The position numbers and the translations under genes were made by a program. 12,331 nucleotides of DNA from Clostridiales bacterium (GTDB lineage: Bacteria; Bacillota; Clostridia; Peptostreptococcales; Anaerovoracaceae): the NCBI GenBank assembly GCA_012735285.1, contig JAAYHT010000041.1:1-12331 (forward strand), given 5' to 3'. Positions 6,031 through 12,331 of this stretch are shown here, one piece after another; position 1 is the stretch's first letter; every line of letters begins with the position of its first letter. The notes under the pieces are model-generated. The model searched no databases and was not told the origin of the DNA. It was given only the letters and a program-made list of their open reading frames with translations.

Positions 6031-8007
6031 CTACCTAATTATAAGCAGTTTTGTGCCTTCTATTATCTTACTATCTTCTAAAAGACCGTTTACTTCTCTA
6101 ATTTGCTCTATCGAAGTTTTATACTTCTTAGCTATTTTCCACGAATCGTCCCCTTCTTTGCTTATGTAAACAACAATAGATGGTTTATCTTCCAAATCCT
6201 CATCAGTTTCGATAAAGCTCACATTCTGAATCAGCTCATGTTTACCTTTGCCAAATACGTTCGAAGCTACTTCAACTATTGCATTTACTTCAATCTGACG
6301 ACTGTTAATCTGATCATACCAAAGCTCTTTTAGGACCGCTTCACTGTCAGTAACCATTCCAAAACGACATCCCGGGATATCCATAGATGCCCTGAACTCG
6401 AGTTCCTCATGTAAGCTGAAGGGGATATCTCCTGAAACGCATACAAGCTTTACTGGAATAACTCCTTCTACTATACATTTGCCCTGCTCAGCTGTTTCTT
6501 TTCTTATGATTGGGCTTCCTGAGAGATAAACAACTTTTGAATCAGTCCCATATCTATCAGGGATATTAACTATTTCTCTCACAGTTGCTTCAGAAGCACT
6601 GTTCCCGCAAAAGTCCATATAATCTAAAGCTTCTGCATCATAGTTTACTTCCTTAGTGTAGTGATAGAGATCCTTTACAACAGGCTCCTCTAATTCCCTA
6701 TAGTATTCTATACTAGTGTCTACATCCATATTCAAAGCAAACAATCTTGAGTCGCCGTTCTCATCCTTCTTAGGCAGAATTGAGATATCAGTAACTTGGA
6801 AAGTTGCCCTTCCACCTGTTAAGGGTCGATTGAATATATTGCCTTCATCAAGCTTGATGAATTGAGTAAACTCTGTTTTCCCCTGATAGTATTCAGGTTT
6901 TTCTCCCTGATACATAATATTGCAAAATACGTTGGCACTTATTACAGCCTTTTCACTATCTATCTGCTTATGATCCTCAACAATGTTGACATTGTAGCAA
7001 AGTATCTTATCTATGTCGGAAGCTCCCTCTTTTAACTTGAGATCCTCTTCAATTTGAATCGATTCAGTTTTTCTAAAGGCTACATCGGTCAAGCGGATTG
7101 TATCCTCTAGAATCTCCACTTCATCATTTTTAAAACCTGTTAAAATGCTTGCTTCCTTTGCTCGATACTCACGGGGATCTAACTTTATACTTGCCCTGAT
7201 TCTAAACTTTCTTTCATTGATTTTATCATGGTCAAGTTCAATAATTGTTGGAGTAAGATATAGATTGCTGTTTGGCTGCACGCTAATATGGCAATCTTCC
7301 CTAAAAGGCAGTCTGGTTTCTATTGATATAATTTTCTCGTCATCATTGACCGATGAATACAGAATCTGAACTGTTAAATCACCTGCAACCCTCACGGATT
7401 GAGTCCCGGTAGATCCTATAAGTATATCCCGTTCAGACAATTTACATTTAGACTCAACACAGAGAATCCTCTCCAGATCAGGTTTTACATCTGGAACCAG
7501 CACATCCTCTTCAACATGAATTATTGTTTCTGGCAGCCTTCTAAATTCGGTATAATGCAAGGTACTGCTTATCATGTCATCGCCCGCCGGCATAATCTTA
7601 AGGGAAGGAGCTTTTGCCGCCATCACAGGCGTAACTTCATCTTTAGCTACTTCCTGATCTTCAAGATAGACGGGCTCTACTTCTTCCTCAATTTCCTCTT
7701 CTTCTGCCGCATCACCTGATACCAGAACAACATCTTCAGTCTCAAACACCGATTCTGGTTCAGCTTCAAGTTCAGGCTCTTCGATTGAAGCAGGCTCAGC
7801 TTCTACTTCTGAAACTGGCTCTTCTTCAGGCTCCACATAAGTCGGTACTGATATCTCTTCTTCCTCAGGCGACTTATCAACCGGTTTTGTCATCGCCTCA
7901 TACAATTTATCATAAACCGTTGGATCAAACTCCTCTGCTGGTTTAGCTGGTTGCATGGCAAAATCCGGAATGTTTTGTGTTCCAAATAAGTCCTTCTTAT
8001 ATTCCAT
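6031..8007 (-). CDS. sipL: SipL-like spore morphogenesis protein: SPOCS (DUF3794) repeats plus C-terminal LysM
   Basis: A predicted mother-cell protein that links coat basement (SpoIVA) to the forespore surface, by analogy with C. difficile SipL and B. subtilis SpoVID. With the start at 8007 it has 658 residues: a short N-terminal block (about 1-45, MEYKKDLFG...), a Glu/Pro-rich acidic region (about 46-125), three SPOCS/DUF3794-like segments (about 140-275, 285-445, 445-610), and a LysM domain (about 613-658, DDSWKIAKKYKTSIEQIREVN). There is no signal peptide or membrane segment. An in-frame ATG at 8055 would add 16 residues. I prefer 8007 because GGGGGAG (8013-8019) lies 5 nt before it, and the extra codons overlap a hairpin. 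The acidic insertion makes it longer than C. difficile SipL (about 520). It lies between ispE and spoIIR, a neighbourhood I recall being shared with C. difficile. Confidence 0.83.
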   Translation of the reverse strand: MEYKKDLFGTQNIPDFAMQPAKPAEEFDPTVYDKLYEAMTKPVDKSPEEEEISVPTYVEPEEEPVSEVEAEPASIEEPELEAEPESVFETEDVVLVSGDAAEEEEIEEEVEPVYLEDQEVAKDEVTPVMAAKAPSLKIMPAGDDMISSTLHYTEFRRLPETIIHVEEDVLVPDVKPDLERILCVESKCKLSERDILIGSTGTQSVRVAGDLTVQILYSSVNDDEKIISIETRLPFREDCHISVQPNSNLYLTPTIIELDHDKINERKFRIRASIKLDPREYRAKEASILTGFKNDEVEILEDTIRLTDVAFRKTESIQIEEDLKLKEGASDIDKILCYNVNIVEDHKQIDSEKAVISANVFCNIMYQGEKPEYYQGKTEFTQFIKLDEGNIFNRPLTGGRATFQVTDISILPKKDENGDSRLFALNMDVDTSIEYYRELEEPVVKDLYHYTKEVNYDAEALDYMDFCGNSASEATVREIVNIPDRYGTDSKVVYLSGSPIIRKETAEQGKCIVEGVIPVKLVCVSGDIPFSLHEELEFRASMDIPGCRFGMVTDSEAVLKELWYDQINSRQIEVNAIVEVASNVFGKGKHELIQNVSFIETDEDLEDKPSIVVYISKEGDDSWKIAKKYKTSIEQIREVNGLLEDSKIIEGTKLLIIR

Positions 8008-8012
8008 GGTAT

Positions 8013-8019
8013 CTCCCCC
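8013..8019 (-). promoter_or_regulatory. Ribosome binding site fixing the sipL-like start
   Basis: GGGGGAG lies 5 nt upstream of the ATG at 8007. No comparable site precedes the in-frame ATG at 8055, where the upstream sequence is AT-rich. This decides the start and removes 16 spurious N-terminal residues. Confidence 0.8.
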
Positions 8020-8036
8020 TTCAAGGCATCTGGTTT

Positions 8037-8062
8037 CGGAAGCTGGATAGTCCAAACTTCCG
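8037..8062 (-). other. Stem-loop in the leader of the sipL-like gene
   Basis: CGGAAG (8057-8062) pairs with CTTCCG (8037-8042). An inner TTGGA/TCCAG helix with one G-T pair and a single bulged T is closed by a 3-nt CTA loop. No T-run follows, so it is not a terminator. If transcription starts near 8063, this hairpin would form at the very 5' end of the mRNA, a position known to protect bacterial messages from 5'-dependent decay. Confidence 0.6.
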
Positions 8063-8069
8063 CAGTAAT

Positions 8070-8098
8070 AGTTTATTCAAGGGAGATATCCATTATGA
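8070..8098 (-). promoter_or_regulatory. Putative sigma-E-type promoter for the sipL-like gene
   Basis: On the minus strand TCATAAT (8092-8098) resembles the sigma-E -35 (kmATATT, one mismatch). After 14 nt comes AATAAACT (8070-8077), which matches CATACAnT in five of seven informative positions. The spacing is right for sigma-E, and C. difficile sipL and B. subtilis spoVID are sigma-E genes, which supports the class. The predicted start is near 8063. Identified by eye; the -10 is imperfect. Confidence 0.45.
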
Positions 8099-8110
8099 CA
8101 ATAAGTCCAC

Positions 8111-9022
8111 TTAGTTGAGGGTGTTTACTAAAAATGTATCTTTGTTATATTCCCTAACCTCATTAAATATTTTTTCCGCAGTTAAATAATCCTTGCTAAT
8201 CGCAAAAACAGTGGGGCCGCTTCCCGTCATCATCACTTTATGGTCCCCCTTAATCCTAGCCATTATATCCTTTGTTTTTCCAATCTCACCAAACTTGCTT
8301 TCGCTGACCTCCTCAAGCACATTAAACATGCTGCTTGTTATCTTTTCAAAGTTTTCTTCTTTTAATCCATCAATTAAGCTTAAGTTGTCCGGCCTTTTTT
8401 TAATTTCACTTACATTCAATGATTGATAAATATCCTTAGTTGATACATTGACAGGAGGTTTGGATAGGACTAGCCAGGATTCTAAGGGTTTTATAGGAGT
8501 TAAAAGCTCACCTATTCCTTCAGCATGGGCGCAGGTGGATGCCTGATCTTTTGGAAAATCAAGTATGGCAGCCTGCCCCATAACACAAAAGGGCACATCT
8601 GCACCTAATTTCATCCCGAGCTCTTTCAATTGATCCAATGATAATTCTAAATTAAGTAATTTATTCAGAGCATGGAGTACTGCTGCAGCATCTGCACTTC
8701 CCCCTGCGAGTCCTGCAGCTAAAGGTATTTTTTTAGCAATATGGATCTCAATCTTGCCGCCCTTGTCATCACAGTAGTAGGTAGTAATTAACTCTGCCGC
8801 CCTATAGGCCAGATTGTTTTTATCAATAGGCAGATCTTTCATATCTGTACTTAAACTTATTTCAAAGGGCTCCTTACCTTCTTTATACTCAACCTTAATT
8901 TCATCAAACAGATTGATAAGCTGCATTATCATCGAAACATCATGATATCCGTCACTGCGCCTTCTTAATACATCTATCGAAAGGTTTATCTTGGCATATG
9001 CCTTTAGTTCTATCCTTTTCAT
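8111..9022 (-). CDS. ispE: 4-diphosphocytidyl-2-C-methyl-D-erythritol kinase
   Basis: A GHMP-family kinase that phosphorylates CDP-methylerythritol with ATP, the fourth step of the MEP pathway to isoprenoid units. It is cytoplasmic. The 303 residues fit the family. The N-terminal AYAKINLSIDVL holds Lys11, followed by the DGYHDV turn. The glycine-rich ATP loop PLAAGLAGGSADAA spans 100-113. GADVPFC carries Asp142, equivalent to E. coli Asp141, and the C-terminal GHMP motif TGSGPTVFA starts at about 266. Start: AGGAGA (9028-9033) lies 5 nt before ATG 9022. Only 14 nt separate the ATG from the thiolase terminator, and I see no clear promoter in that space. It is followed by the sipL-like gene after about 100 nt. 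Confidence 0.96.
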   Translation of the reverse strand: MKRIELKAYAKINLSIDVLRRRSDGYHDVSMIMQLINLFDEIKVEYKEGKEPFEISLSTDMKDLPIDKNNLAYRAAELITTYYCDDKGGKIEIHIAKKIPLAAGLAGGSADAAAVLHALNKLLNLELSLDQLKELGMKLGADVPFCVMGQAAILDFPKDQASTCAHAEGIGELLTPIKPLESWLVLSKPPVNVSTKDIYQSLNVSEIKKRPDNLSLIDGLKEENFEKITSSMFNVLEEVSESKFGEIGKTKDIMARIKGDHKVMMTGSGPTVFAISKDYLTAEKIFNEVREYNKDTFLVNTLN

Positions 9023-9036
9023 GATCTTCTCCTAGT

Positions 9037-9067
9037 AAAAAACAAGTGGTGTGACCCACTTGTTTTT
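9037..9067 (-). terminator. Rho-independent terminator after the thiolase gene
   Basis: A perfect 12-bp stem (arms 9056-9067 and 9038-9049, core ACAAGTGG/CCACTTGT) with a 6-nt loop. On the minus strand it is followed by a run of six Ts (9037-9042, overlapping the end of the stem). Because the stem ends are A/T runs it could also work on the plus strand, though no plus-strand gene is visible. It ends thiolase transcripts and lies directly before the ispE ribosome binding site. Confidence 0.9.
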
Positions 9068-9095
9068 AATCCATTATTCTAAGATTTACGCTTAA

Positions 9096-10274
9096 CTACA
9101 TTTCTACTATAACAGCAGTTCCTTGTCCGCCGCCGATACATAGAGTAGCTAGACCATATTTTGCATTTCTTCTCTTCATTTCGTAAAGCAAAGTTACCAA
9201 AATTCTTGCACCTGAAGCTCCGATTGGGTGACCAAGTGCAATAGCTCCGCCGTTAACATTAACCTTTTCAGGATCTAAGCCAAGGTCTTTAGCTACAGCT
9301 ATGGACTGAGCTGCGAAAGCTTCGTTTGCTTCGATTAAGTCAAGGTCTTCTAGCTTTAGACCAGCTTTTTCTAAAGCTCCCTGAGTAGCTGATACAGGAC
9401 CAATACCCATTATTGCAGGATCAACTCCAGCTGAGTTGTATGCCTTAATTTTTGCAAGAGGTTTAAGTCCTAATTCGTCAGCTTTTTCTTTTGACATGAT
9501 AACTAATGCAGCAGCACCGTCATTAATTCCTGATGCGTTTCCTGCAGTTACTGTACCGTCTTTTTTGAAAGCAGGTCTTAATTTTCCAATTGATTCTAAT
9601 GTTGTACCAAATCTGGGATATTCATCAGTATCGAAGATTACAGGATCTCCCTTTCTCTGAGGAATTTCTACAGGTACGATTTCCTCTTTGAACTTACCTG
9701 CTTTGATAGCTTCTTCTGCTTTTCTTTGAGAATCTGCAGAGAATTGGTCCATTTCTTCTCTTGTAAGTCCCCATTGTTCTACGATATTTTCAGCTGTAAT
9801 ACCCATGTGGTATTTGTTGAAAACATCTGTTAGACCGTCATGAACCATCATGTCGATGAGCTTTACGTCTCCCATTCTTGCTCCCCATCTTACGTTTGGA
9901 GCAAAGTATGGAGCTAAGCTCATGTTTTCAGTTCCACCTGCTACGACGCAGTCAGCATCTCCAGCTTTAATAACCTGAGCGGCTAAAGATACAGTTCTTA
10001 AACCTGAACCACAAACTTTATTAAGTGTCATAGATGGTTTTTCGATAGGAATTCCAGCTTCAACAGCAACTTGTCTAGCAACGTTCTGACCAAGTCCGCC
10101 CTGTAGTACGTTTCCGAAAATAACTTCATCTACATCTTCAGGTTTGATTCCAGCTCTATTAATAGCTTCTTTAACTGCAATCGCACCAAGTTTAACAGCT
10201 GGAACATCTTTTAGTGATCCACCGTAGGAACCTATGGGTGTCCTAGCTGCACTTACAATTACAACTTCTCTCAT
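9096..10274 (-). CDS. thlA: Acetyl-CoA C-acetyltransferase (biosynthetic thiolase)
   Basis: Condenses two acetyl-CoA to acetoacetyl-CoA (reversible), the entry to butyrate-type fermentation and related C4 chemistry in Clostridia; cytoplasmic. The 392 residues are full length. The nucleophile is Cys88 in [12 protein letters not shown], the base is His349 in [14 protein letters not shown], and the second catalytic cysteine is Cys379 in CIGGGQG. NEAFAAQ and GGTENMS are also present as in ThlA/AtoB. Start: AGGAGGT (10283-10289) lies 8 nt before ATG 10274, one of the strongest ribosome binding sites in the window. It is an isolated unit with its own putative promoter and a strong terminator. No crotonase, hydroxybutyryl-CoA dehydrogenase or CoA-transferase gene is beside it, so the pathway direction is not shown by context. 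The symbol is by family resemblance. Confidence 0.95.
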   Translation of the reverse strand: MREVVIVSAARTPIGSYGGSLKDVPAVKLGAIAVKEAINRAGIKPEDVDEVIFGNVLQGGLGQNVARQVAVEAGIPIEKPSMTLNKVCGSGLRTVSLAAQVIKAGDADCVVAGGTENMSLAPYFAPNVRWGARMGDVKLIDMMVHDGLTDVFNKYHMGITAENIVEQWGLTREEMDQFSADSQRKAEEAIKAGKFKEEIVPVEIPQRKGDPVIFDTDEYPRFGTTLESIGKLRPAFKKDGTVTAGNASGINDGAAALVIMSKEKADELGLKPLAKIKAYNSAGVDPAIMGIGPVSATQGALEKAGLKLEDLDLIEANEAFAAQSIAVAKDLGLDPEKVNVNGGAIALGHPIGASGARILVTLLYEMKRRNAKYGLATLCIGGGQGTAVIVEM

Positions 10275-10317
10275 TTGGTTAGACCTCCTAATCTTTTGTC
10301 TTTAAATACTCCACTAA

Positions 10318-10349
10318 ATTATAGTATCATAATAAAGGCTAATATTCAA
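10318..10349 (-). promoter_or_regulatory. Possible promoter for the thiolase gene
   Basis: A perfect TATAAT (10318-10323) lies 43 nt upstream of the thiolase ATG on the minus strand. The only fair -35, TTGAAT (10344-10349), is 20 nt away, longer than the usual 16-18. The -10 is likely real; the -35 assignment is doubtful. The 103-nt gap holds no clear terminator for the DUF2156 gene upstream. Confidence 0.42.
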
Positions 10350-10377
10350 CGCTTCTGTATGGAAAATAAGGCTTAGA

Positions 10378-11316
10378 TTACAAATCTTGTTTAAATATCG
10401 CGATATATTTTTCTATCATTTTATAGGGTCTGTAGGATTGTTTCGATGTTCTTAAACCCGGTATGTCCATATCCTCTTCCCTGTTAATATACTTAATGTT
10501 AGAGGGCAAATGCTTGCAGAATTCGTTGTTAATTGCCTGATACAGTCCTCTGTATTGGGTGTTAGCCTTTTCAACATGAACAATGGCGGTATCCCCACCA
10601 GATTGCCCTCCTATGATGAAGGCCTGTAGCTTACCGTCTATTGTTATTGCTCCCGTGTAGTAACCTGCTTTTTCTAAATCAGGCAAAACATCTTTTATTG
10701 CATCCTCTTCCATCTGAAGCAGTTCCATCTCATAATCCGGAATATCTTTTTTTACATTGAACTCGCTTATAAATTCCAGGATTTCATCTGCCATATCCGA
10801 TGTTAAGTGAGTGTATTCATATTCGAAATTCTGTTTAAAGTAATTTAAATGGTTCCTCTTAGAGCTATATTTTCTCCCCTTCAGCTCTATCAAGTCTTCA
10901 GCCATATACAGATAATCATGGTTGGGCCTGTCATTAATAAACTCCCACTGGCCAGGAAAGGCCATTTCTAATATCTCCAGCATATGGGAAGGTACAAGCC
11001 TGATGCTGAATTTCTCACCCTTCTTTTCAAAGATACTCTTAGCTTCAAGTATAGTCTTTCTTAAGCTTTCCTTTTCATAGCTTCCTGTTTTAGTCAGCGG
11101 AGGGAATAGAAAGTATTCCTTCTCATCCAGCTCTAAATGGCTTATACCACTTATACATAAATAGTCTCCGATTATCTGCCAGCTGAAGTTATTTATGTTT
11201 TTCCACATATAAAGGGAAGTGAAAGATAGCCCTGAAGTCCTGTACTTGAAACCTCCCAGGTACTCATCAAGGATAGGACGTGATTCTATTGAAATACGGT
11301 TATCAAAAATAAACAT
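10378..11316 (-). CDS. DUF2156 domain protein (GNAT-like fold, function unknown)
   Basis: A 312-residue protein of the DUF2156 family, related in fold to the C-terminal acyltransferase half of MprF-type lysyl-phosphatidylglycerol synthases. Family signatures are RPNHDYLYMAEDLIELKGRK (about 130-149) followed by the basic SSKRNHLNYFK. A GNAT-like core (about 222-265, from GAITIDGKL to QYRGLYQAINNEF) and the C-terminal INREEDMDIPGLRTSKQSY (277-295) also match. There are no membrane segments, unlike MprF, so this is the soluble type. The acceptor and donor are unknown, so I assign no reaction. ATG 11316 is preceded by AAGGCG, a weak Shine-Dalgarno, about 8 nt upstream. It follows the isochorismatase gene by 10 nt and is the last gene of the surE operon as seen here. 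Confidence 0.85.
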   Translation of the reverse strand: MFIFDNRISIESRPILDEYLGGFKYRTSGLSFTSLYMWKNINNFSWQIIGDYLCISGISHLELDEKEYFLFPPLTKTGSYEKESLRKTILEAKSIFEKKGEKFSIRLVPSHMLEILEMAFPGQWEFINDRPNHDYLYMAEDLIELKGRKYSSKRNHLNYFKQNFEYEYTHLTSDMADEILEFISEFNVKKDIPDYEMELLQMEEDAIKDVLPDLEKAGYYTGAITIDGKLQAFIIGGQSGGDTAIVHVEKANTQYRGLYQAINNEFCKHLPSNIKYINREEDMDIPGLRTSKQSYRPYKMIEKYIAIFKQDL

Positions 11317-11326
11317 AAATATCGCC

Positions 11327-11878
11327 TTATTTCACCAGTGCTGAAATTTGTTTAAAGTTTTCAGCCTTTGCATCTTTTAATATTTCAAACAGAACTGCTT
11401 CATAAGTAGTGCAGATAGCCCCTACTTGAGTCATTCGCTTTATAGCATATTTTTTATCATTGATACTTCTAGAAGATACACAGTCTTCTACAAGGAATAC
11501 TTCATATCCTTTATCAATCAGATCCAACGCAGTCTGCTGAACACAAACATGAGTTTCAATACCTGTTAATATTATTGTTTTTCTGCCTAATCTCTTAAGT
11601 TCTTTTTCAAACTCCGGCTCTCCCATGGCACTGAAACTGGTCTTTTCAATGGGATTATAGTCACCTAAAGCTTCGTGCAGACTGGGAATAGTGGGTCCTA
11701 GACCCCTGGTGTACTGCTGCGTAACTACAACTGGAATATCTAAAATCTTGCAGCCCTTTACTAACCTCTCAACTGTCTTTTCTAGCTCTTCCTTATTATG
11801 CATAGCCGGCATAATACGTTCCTGAAAATCGATTAAAACTAATACAGCTTCCTCTTTGTTTATCATTAGCTTGTTCAT
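11327..11878 (-). CDS. Isochorismatase-family cysteine hydrolase
   Basis: A cytoplasmic hydrolase of the isochorismatase/nicotinamidase superfamily, 183 residues and complete. The catalytic triad is visible: Asp17 in LIDFQ, Lys79 in IEKTSFSA, and Cys112 in TGIETHVCVQQTA. The 'IETHVCV' segment carries the cis-peptide region typical of the family. The substrate is not determined; it lacks obvious nicotinamidase metal-binding features (no DxHxxxH motif after the DFQ strand), so it is more like the YcaC-type uncharacterised members. Start: AGGAGGT (11883-11889) is 4 nt upstream of ATG 11878, inside the 15-nt gap after surE. It is followed by the DUF2156 gene after 10 nt, so the three genes are probably cotranscribed. 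Confidence 0.9.
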   Translation of the reverse strand: MNKLMINKEEAVLVLIDFQERIMPAMHNKEELEKTVERLVKGCKILDIPVVVTQQYTRGLGPTIPSLHEALGDYNPIEKTSFSAMGEPEFEKELKRLGRKTIILTGIETHVCVQQTALDLIDKGYEVFLVEDCVSSRSINDKKYAIKRMTQVGAICTTYEAVLFEILKDAKAENFKQISALVK

Positions 11879-11893
11879 AATAACCTCCTATAT

Positions 11894-12331
11894 CTATAAT
11901 TTAAAACCCCAACTTTTAACCTGTTCAACCCTTTTATGGCTTGTAAGATCGTAGTGTAGCGGTGTTATTGAAATATAACCATCCTGCATAGCTATCACAT
12001 CTATATCTTCAGGCAGCCCTGTGTATATAACAGGCTCTCCTTTATAGACATATCTTGCTACACCATTACCCTTATACTCAACCTCGAATCGCTCATCATA
12101 TTCCCTTGCACCTAGTCTTGTAACACGCACCCCTTTAACCTCTTCAATGGGTGCGTCAGGCAAGTTGATATTTAAAACCGTTCCTTCATCAAGCCTTCCT
12201 GTTGCAAGTTCCAAAGCCTGCTGCGCCATGTACTTGCTTGGTCCAAAGTGCTGTGGATTTATTGAATGAATAGATAAAGCGACTGAAGGTATTCCATTAA
12301 TTACTCCTTCAATGGCTCCAGATACAGTCCC
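11894..12331 (-). CDS. surE: 5'/3'-nucleotidase SurE, partial at right edge
   Basis: The C-terminal 145 residues of SurE, a metal-dependent phosphatase that removes phosphate from nucleoside monophosphates (and in some species short polyphosphate), cytoplasmic. The full protein is about 250 residues; the N-terminal half with the DDG metal-binding motif lies outside the window. The frame is open to the last base. Diagnostic parts are GTVSGAIEGVINGIPSVALS right at the edge, the NINLP strand, TRLG, and the DIDVIAMQDGYISITPL segment with LHYDLT near the end, all typical of SurE. An in-frame ATG at 12229 is internal and not a start. It is the first visible gene of an operon with the cysteine hydrolase 15 nt downstream. 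Confidence 0.94.
   Translation of the reverse strand, partial: GTVSGAIEGVINGIPSVALSIHSINPQHFGPSKYMAQQALELATGRLDEGTVLNINLPDAPIEEVKGVRVTRLGAREYDERFEVEYKGNGVARYVYKGEPVIYTGLPEDIDVIAMQDGYISITPLHYDLTSHKRVEQVKSWGFKL

Larger units (their letters stand above)
8010..8088 (-). repeat. Inverted repeat pairing the sipL-like Shine-Dalgarno with an upstream arm
   Basis: On the minus strand TATCTCCC (8081-8088) is a perfect 8-bp complement of GGGAGATA (8010-8017). The latter contains most of the ribosome binding site of the sipL-like gene. Two G-T pairs could extend it inward. The arms are 63 nt apart and enclose a smaller hairpin (8037-8062). Only an RNA that starts upstream of about 8090 contains both arms. 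Confidence 0.5.

Noticed and set aside
6018..6043. Two TATAAT-like hexamers near the end of the sipL-like gene as vegetative promoters for spoIIR
   Set aside because: Neither has an acceptable -35 at 16-18 nt; one lies in the last codons of the upstream gene. The sigma-F-type match with exact spacing explains the region better.
7399..7719. 106-codon plus-strand open frame and other plus-strand frames (20-226, 3587-3847, 4309-4602, 5365-5568, 6103-6333, 7145-7369, 8193-8426, 9436-9660)
   Set aside because: Each lies wholly antisense to a well-supported minus-strand gene, has no recognisable domain and no good ribosome binding site that I could see. They are shadows of the real coding strand.
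8008..8055. Longer N-terminus for the sipL-like gene from the ATG at 8055
   Set aside because: No ribosome binding site precedes it, it sits within a hairpin stem, and the ATG at 8007 has an excellent site at the right distance.
1..12331. CRISPR array, insertion sequence, prophage or tRNA/rRNA
   Set aside because: No regularly spaced repeats, transposase, integrase or structural RNA signature was seen; the genes fill the window in one strand with short gaps.

Overview
The window looks like part of the chromosome of a low-GC, endospore-forming member of the Clostridia. The evidence is an AT-rich base composition, strong AGGAGG-type ribosome binding sites, a SpoIIR gene, and next to it a SPOCS (DUF3794) + LysM spore-morphogenesis protein of the type known as SipL in Clostridioides difficile. 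I cannot name a species. All twelve genes lie on the minus strand, so transcription runs from high to low coordinates. I see no phage, transposon, CRISPR, tRNA or rRNA.

In the order of transcription, the right edge holds the C-terminal part of SurE nucleotidase, then an isochorismatase-family cysteine hydrolase and a DUF2156 protein, spaced as one operon (10378-12331). Next is a free-standing acetyl-CoA acetyltransferase (thiolase) with its own putative promoter, a strong ribosome binding site and a strong terminator (9037-10323). Then come ispE (isoprenoid precursor synthesis), the SipL-like coat/cortex protein and spoIIR (5321-9022), closed by two tandem hairpin terminators. A clear vegetative promoter then drives pgcA (phosphoglucomutase) and hslO (Hsp33 redox chaperone), which overlap by 8 nt. 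A second vegetative promoter in the hslO-ddl gap drives ddl, a DUF1934 protein and a C-terminal processing protease of family S41. The protease runs off the left edge before its catalytic serine.

Several genes are cell-envelope or spore linked: Ddl makes the D-Ala-D-Ala peptidoglycan precursor, IspE supplies isoprenoid units used for undecaprenyl carrier, PgcA feeds UDP-glucose synthesis, SipL tethers the spore coat, and SpoIIR triggers sigma-E activation. The rest are housekeeping.

The most interesting signal lies in the two intergenic stretches in front of the sporulation genes. Each holds a by-eye match to a sporulation promoter (sigma-F-like before spoIIR, sigma-E-like before the sipL-like gene). 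In each, a sequence complementary to the gene's own Shine-Dalgarno region lies within the spacer of that promoter. A transcript reading through from the gene upstream could therefore fold and mask the ribosome binding site, while a transcript starting at the sporulation promoter would lack the masking arm. This is inference from sequence and needs transcript-start and folding data.
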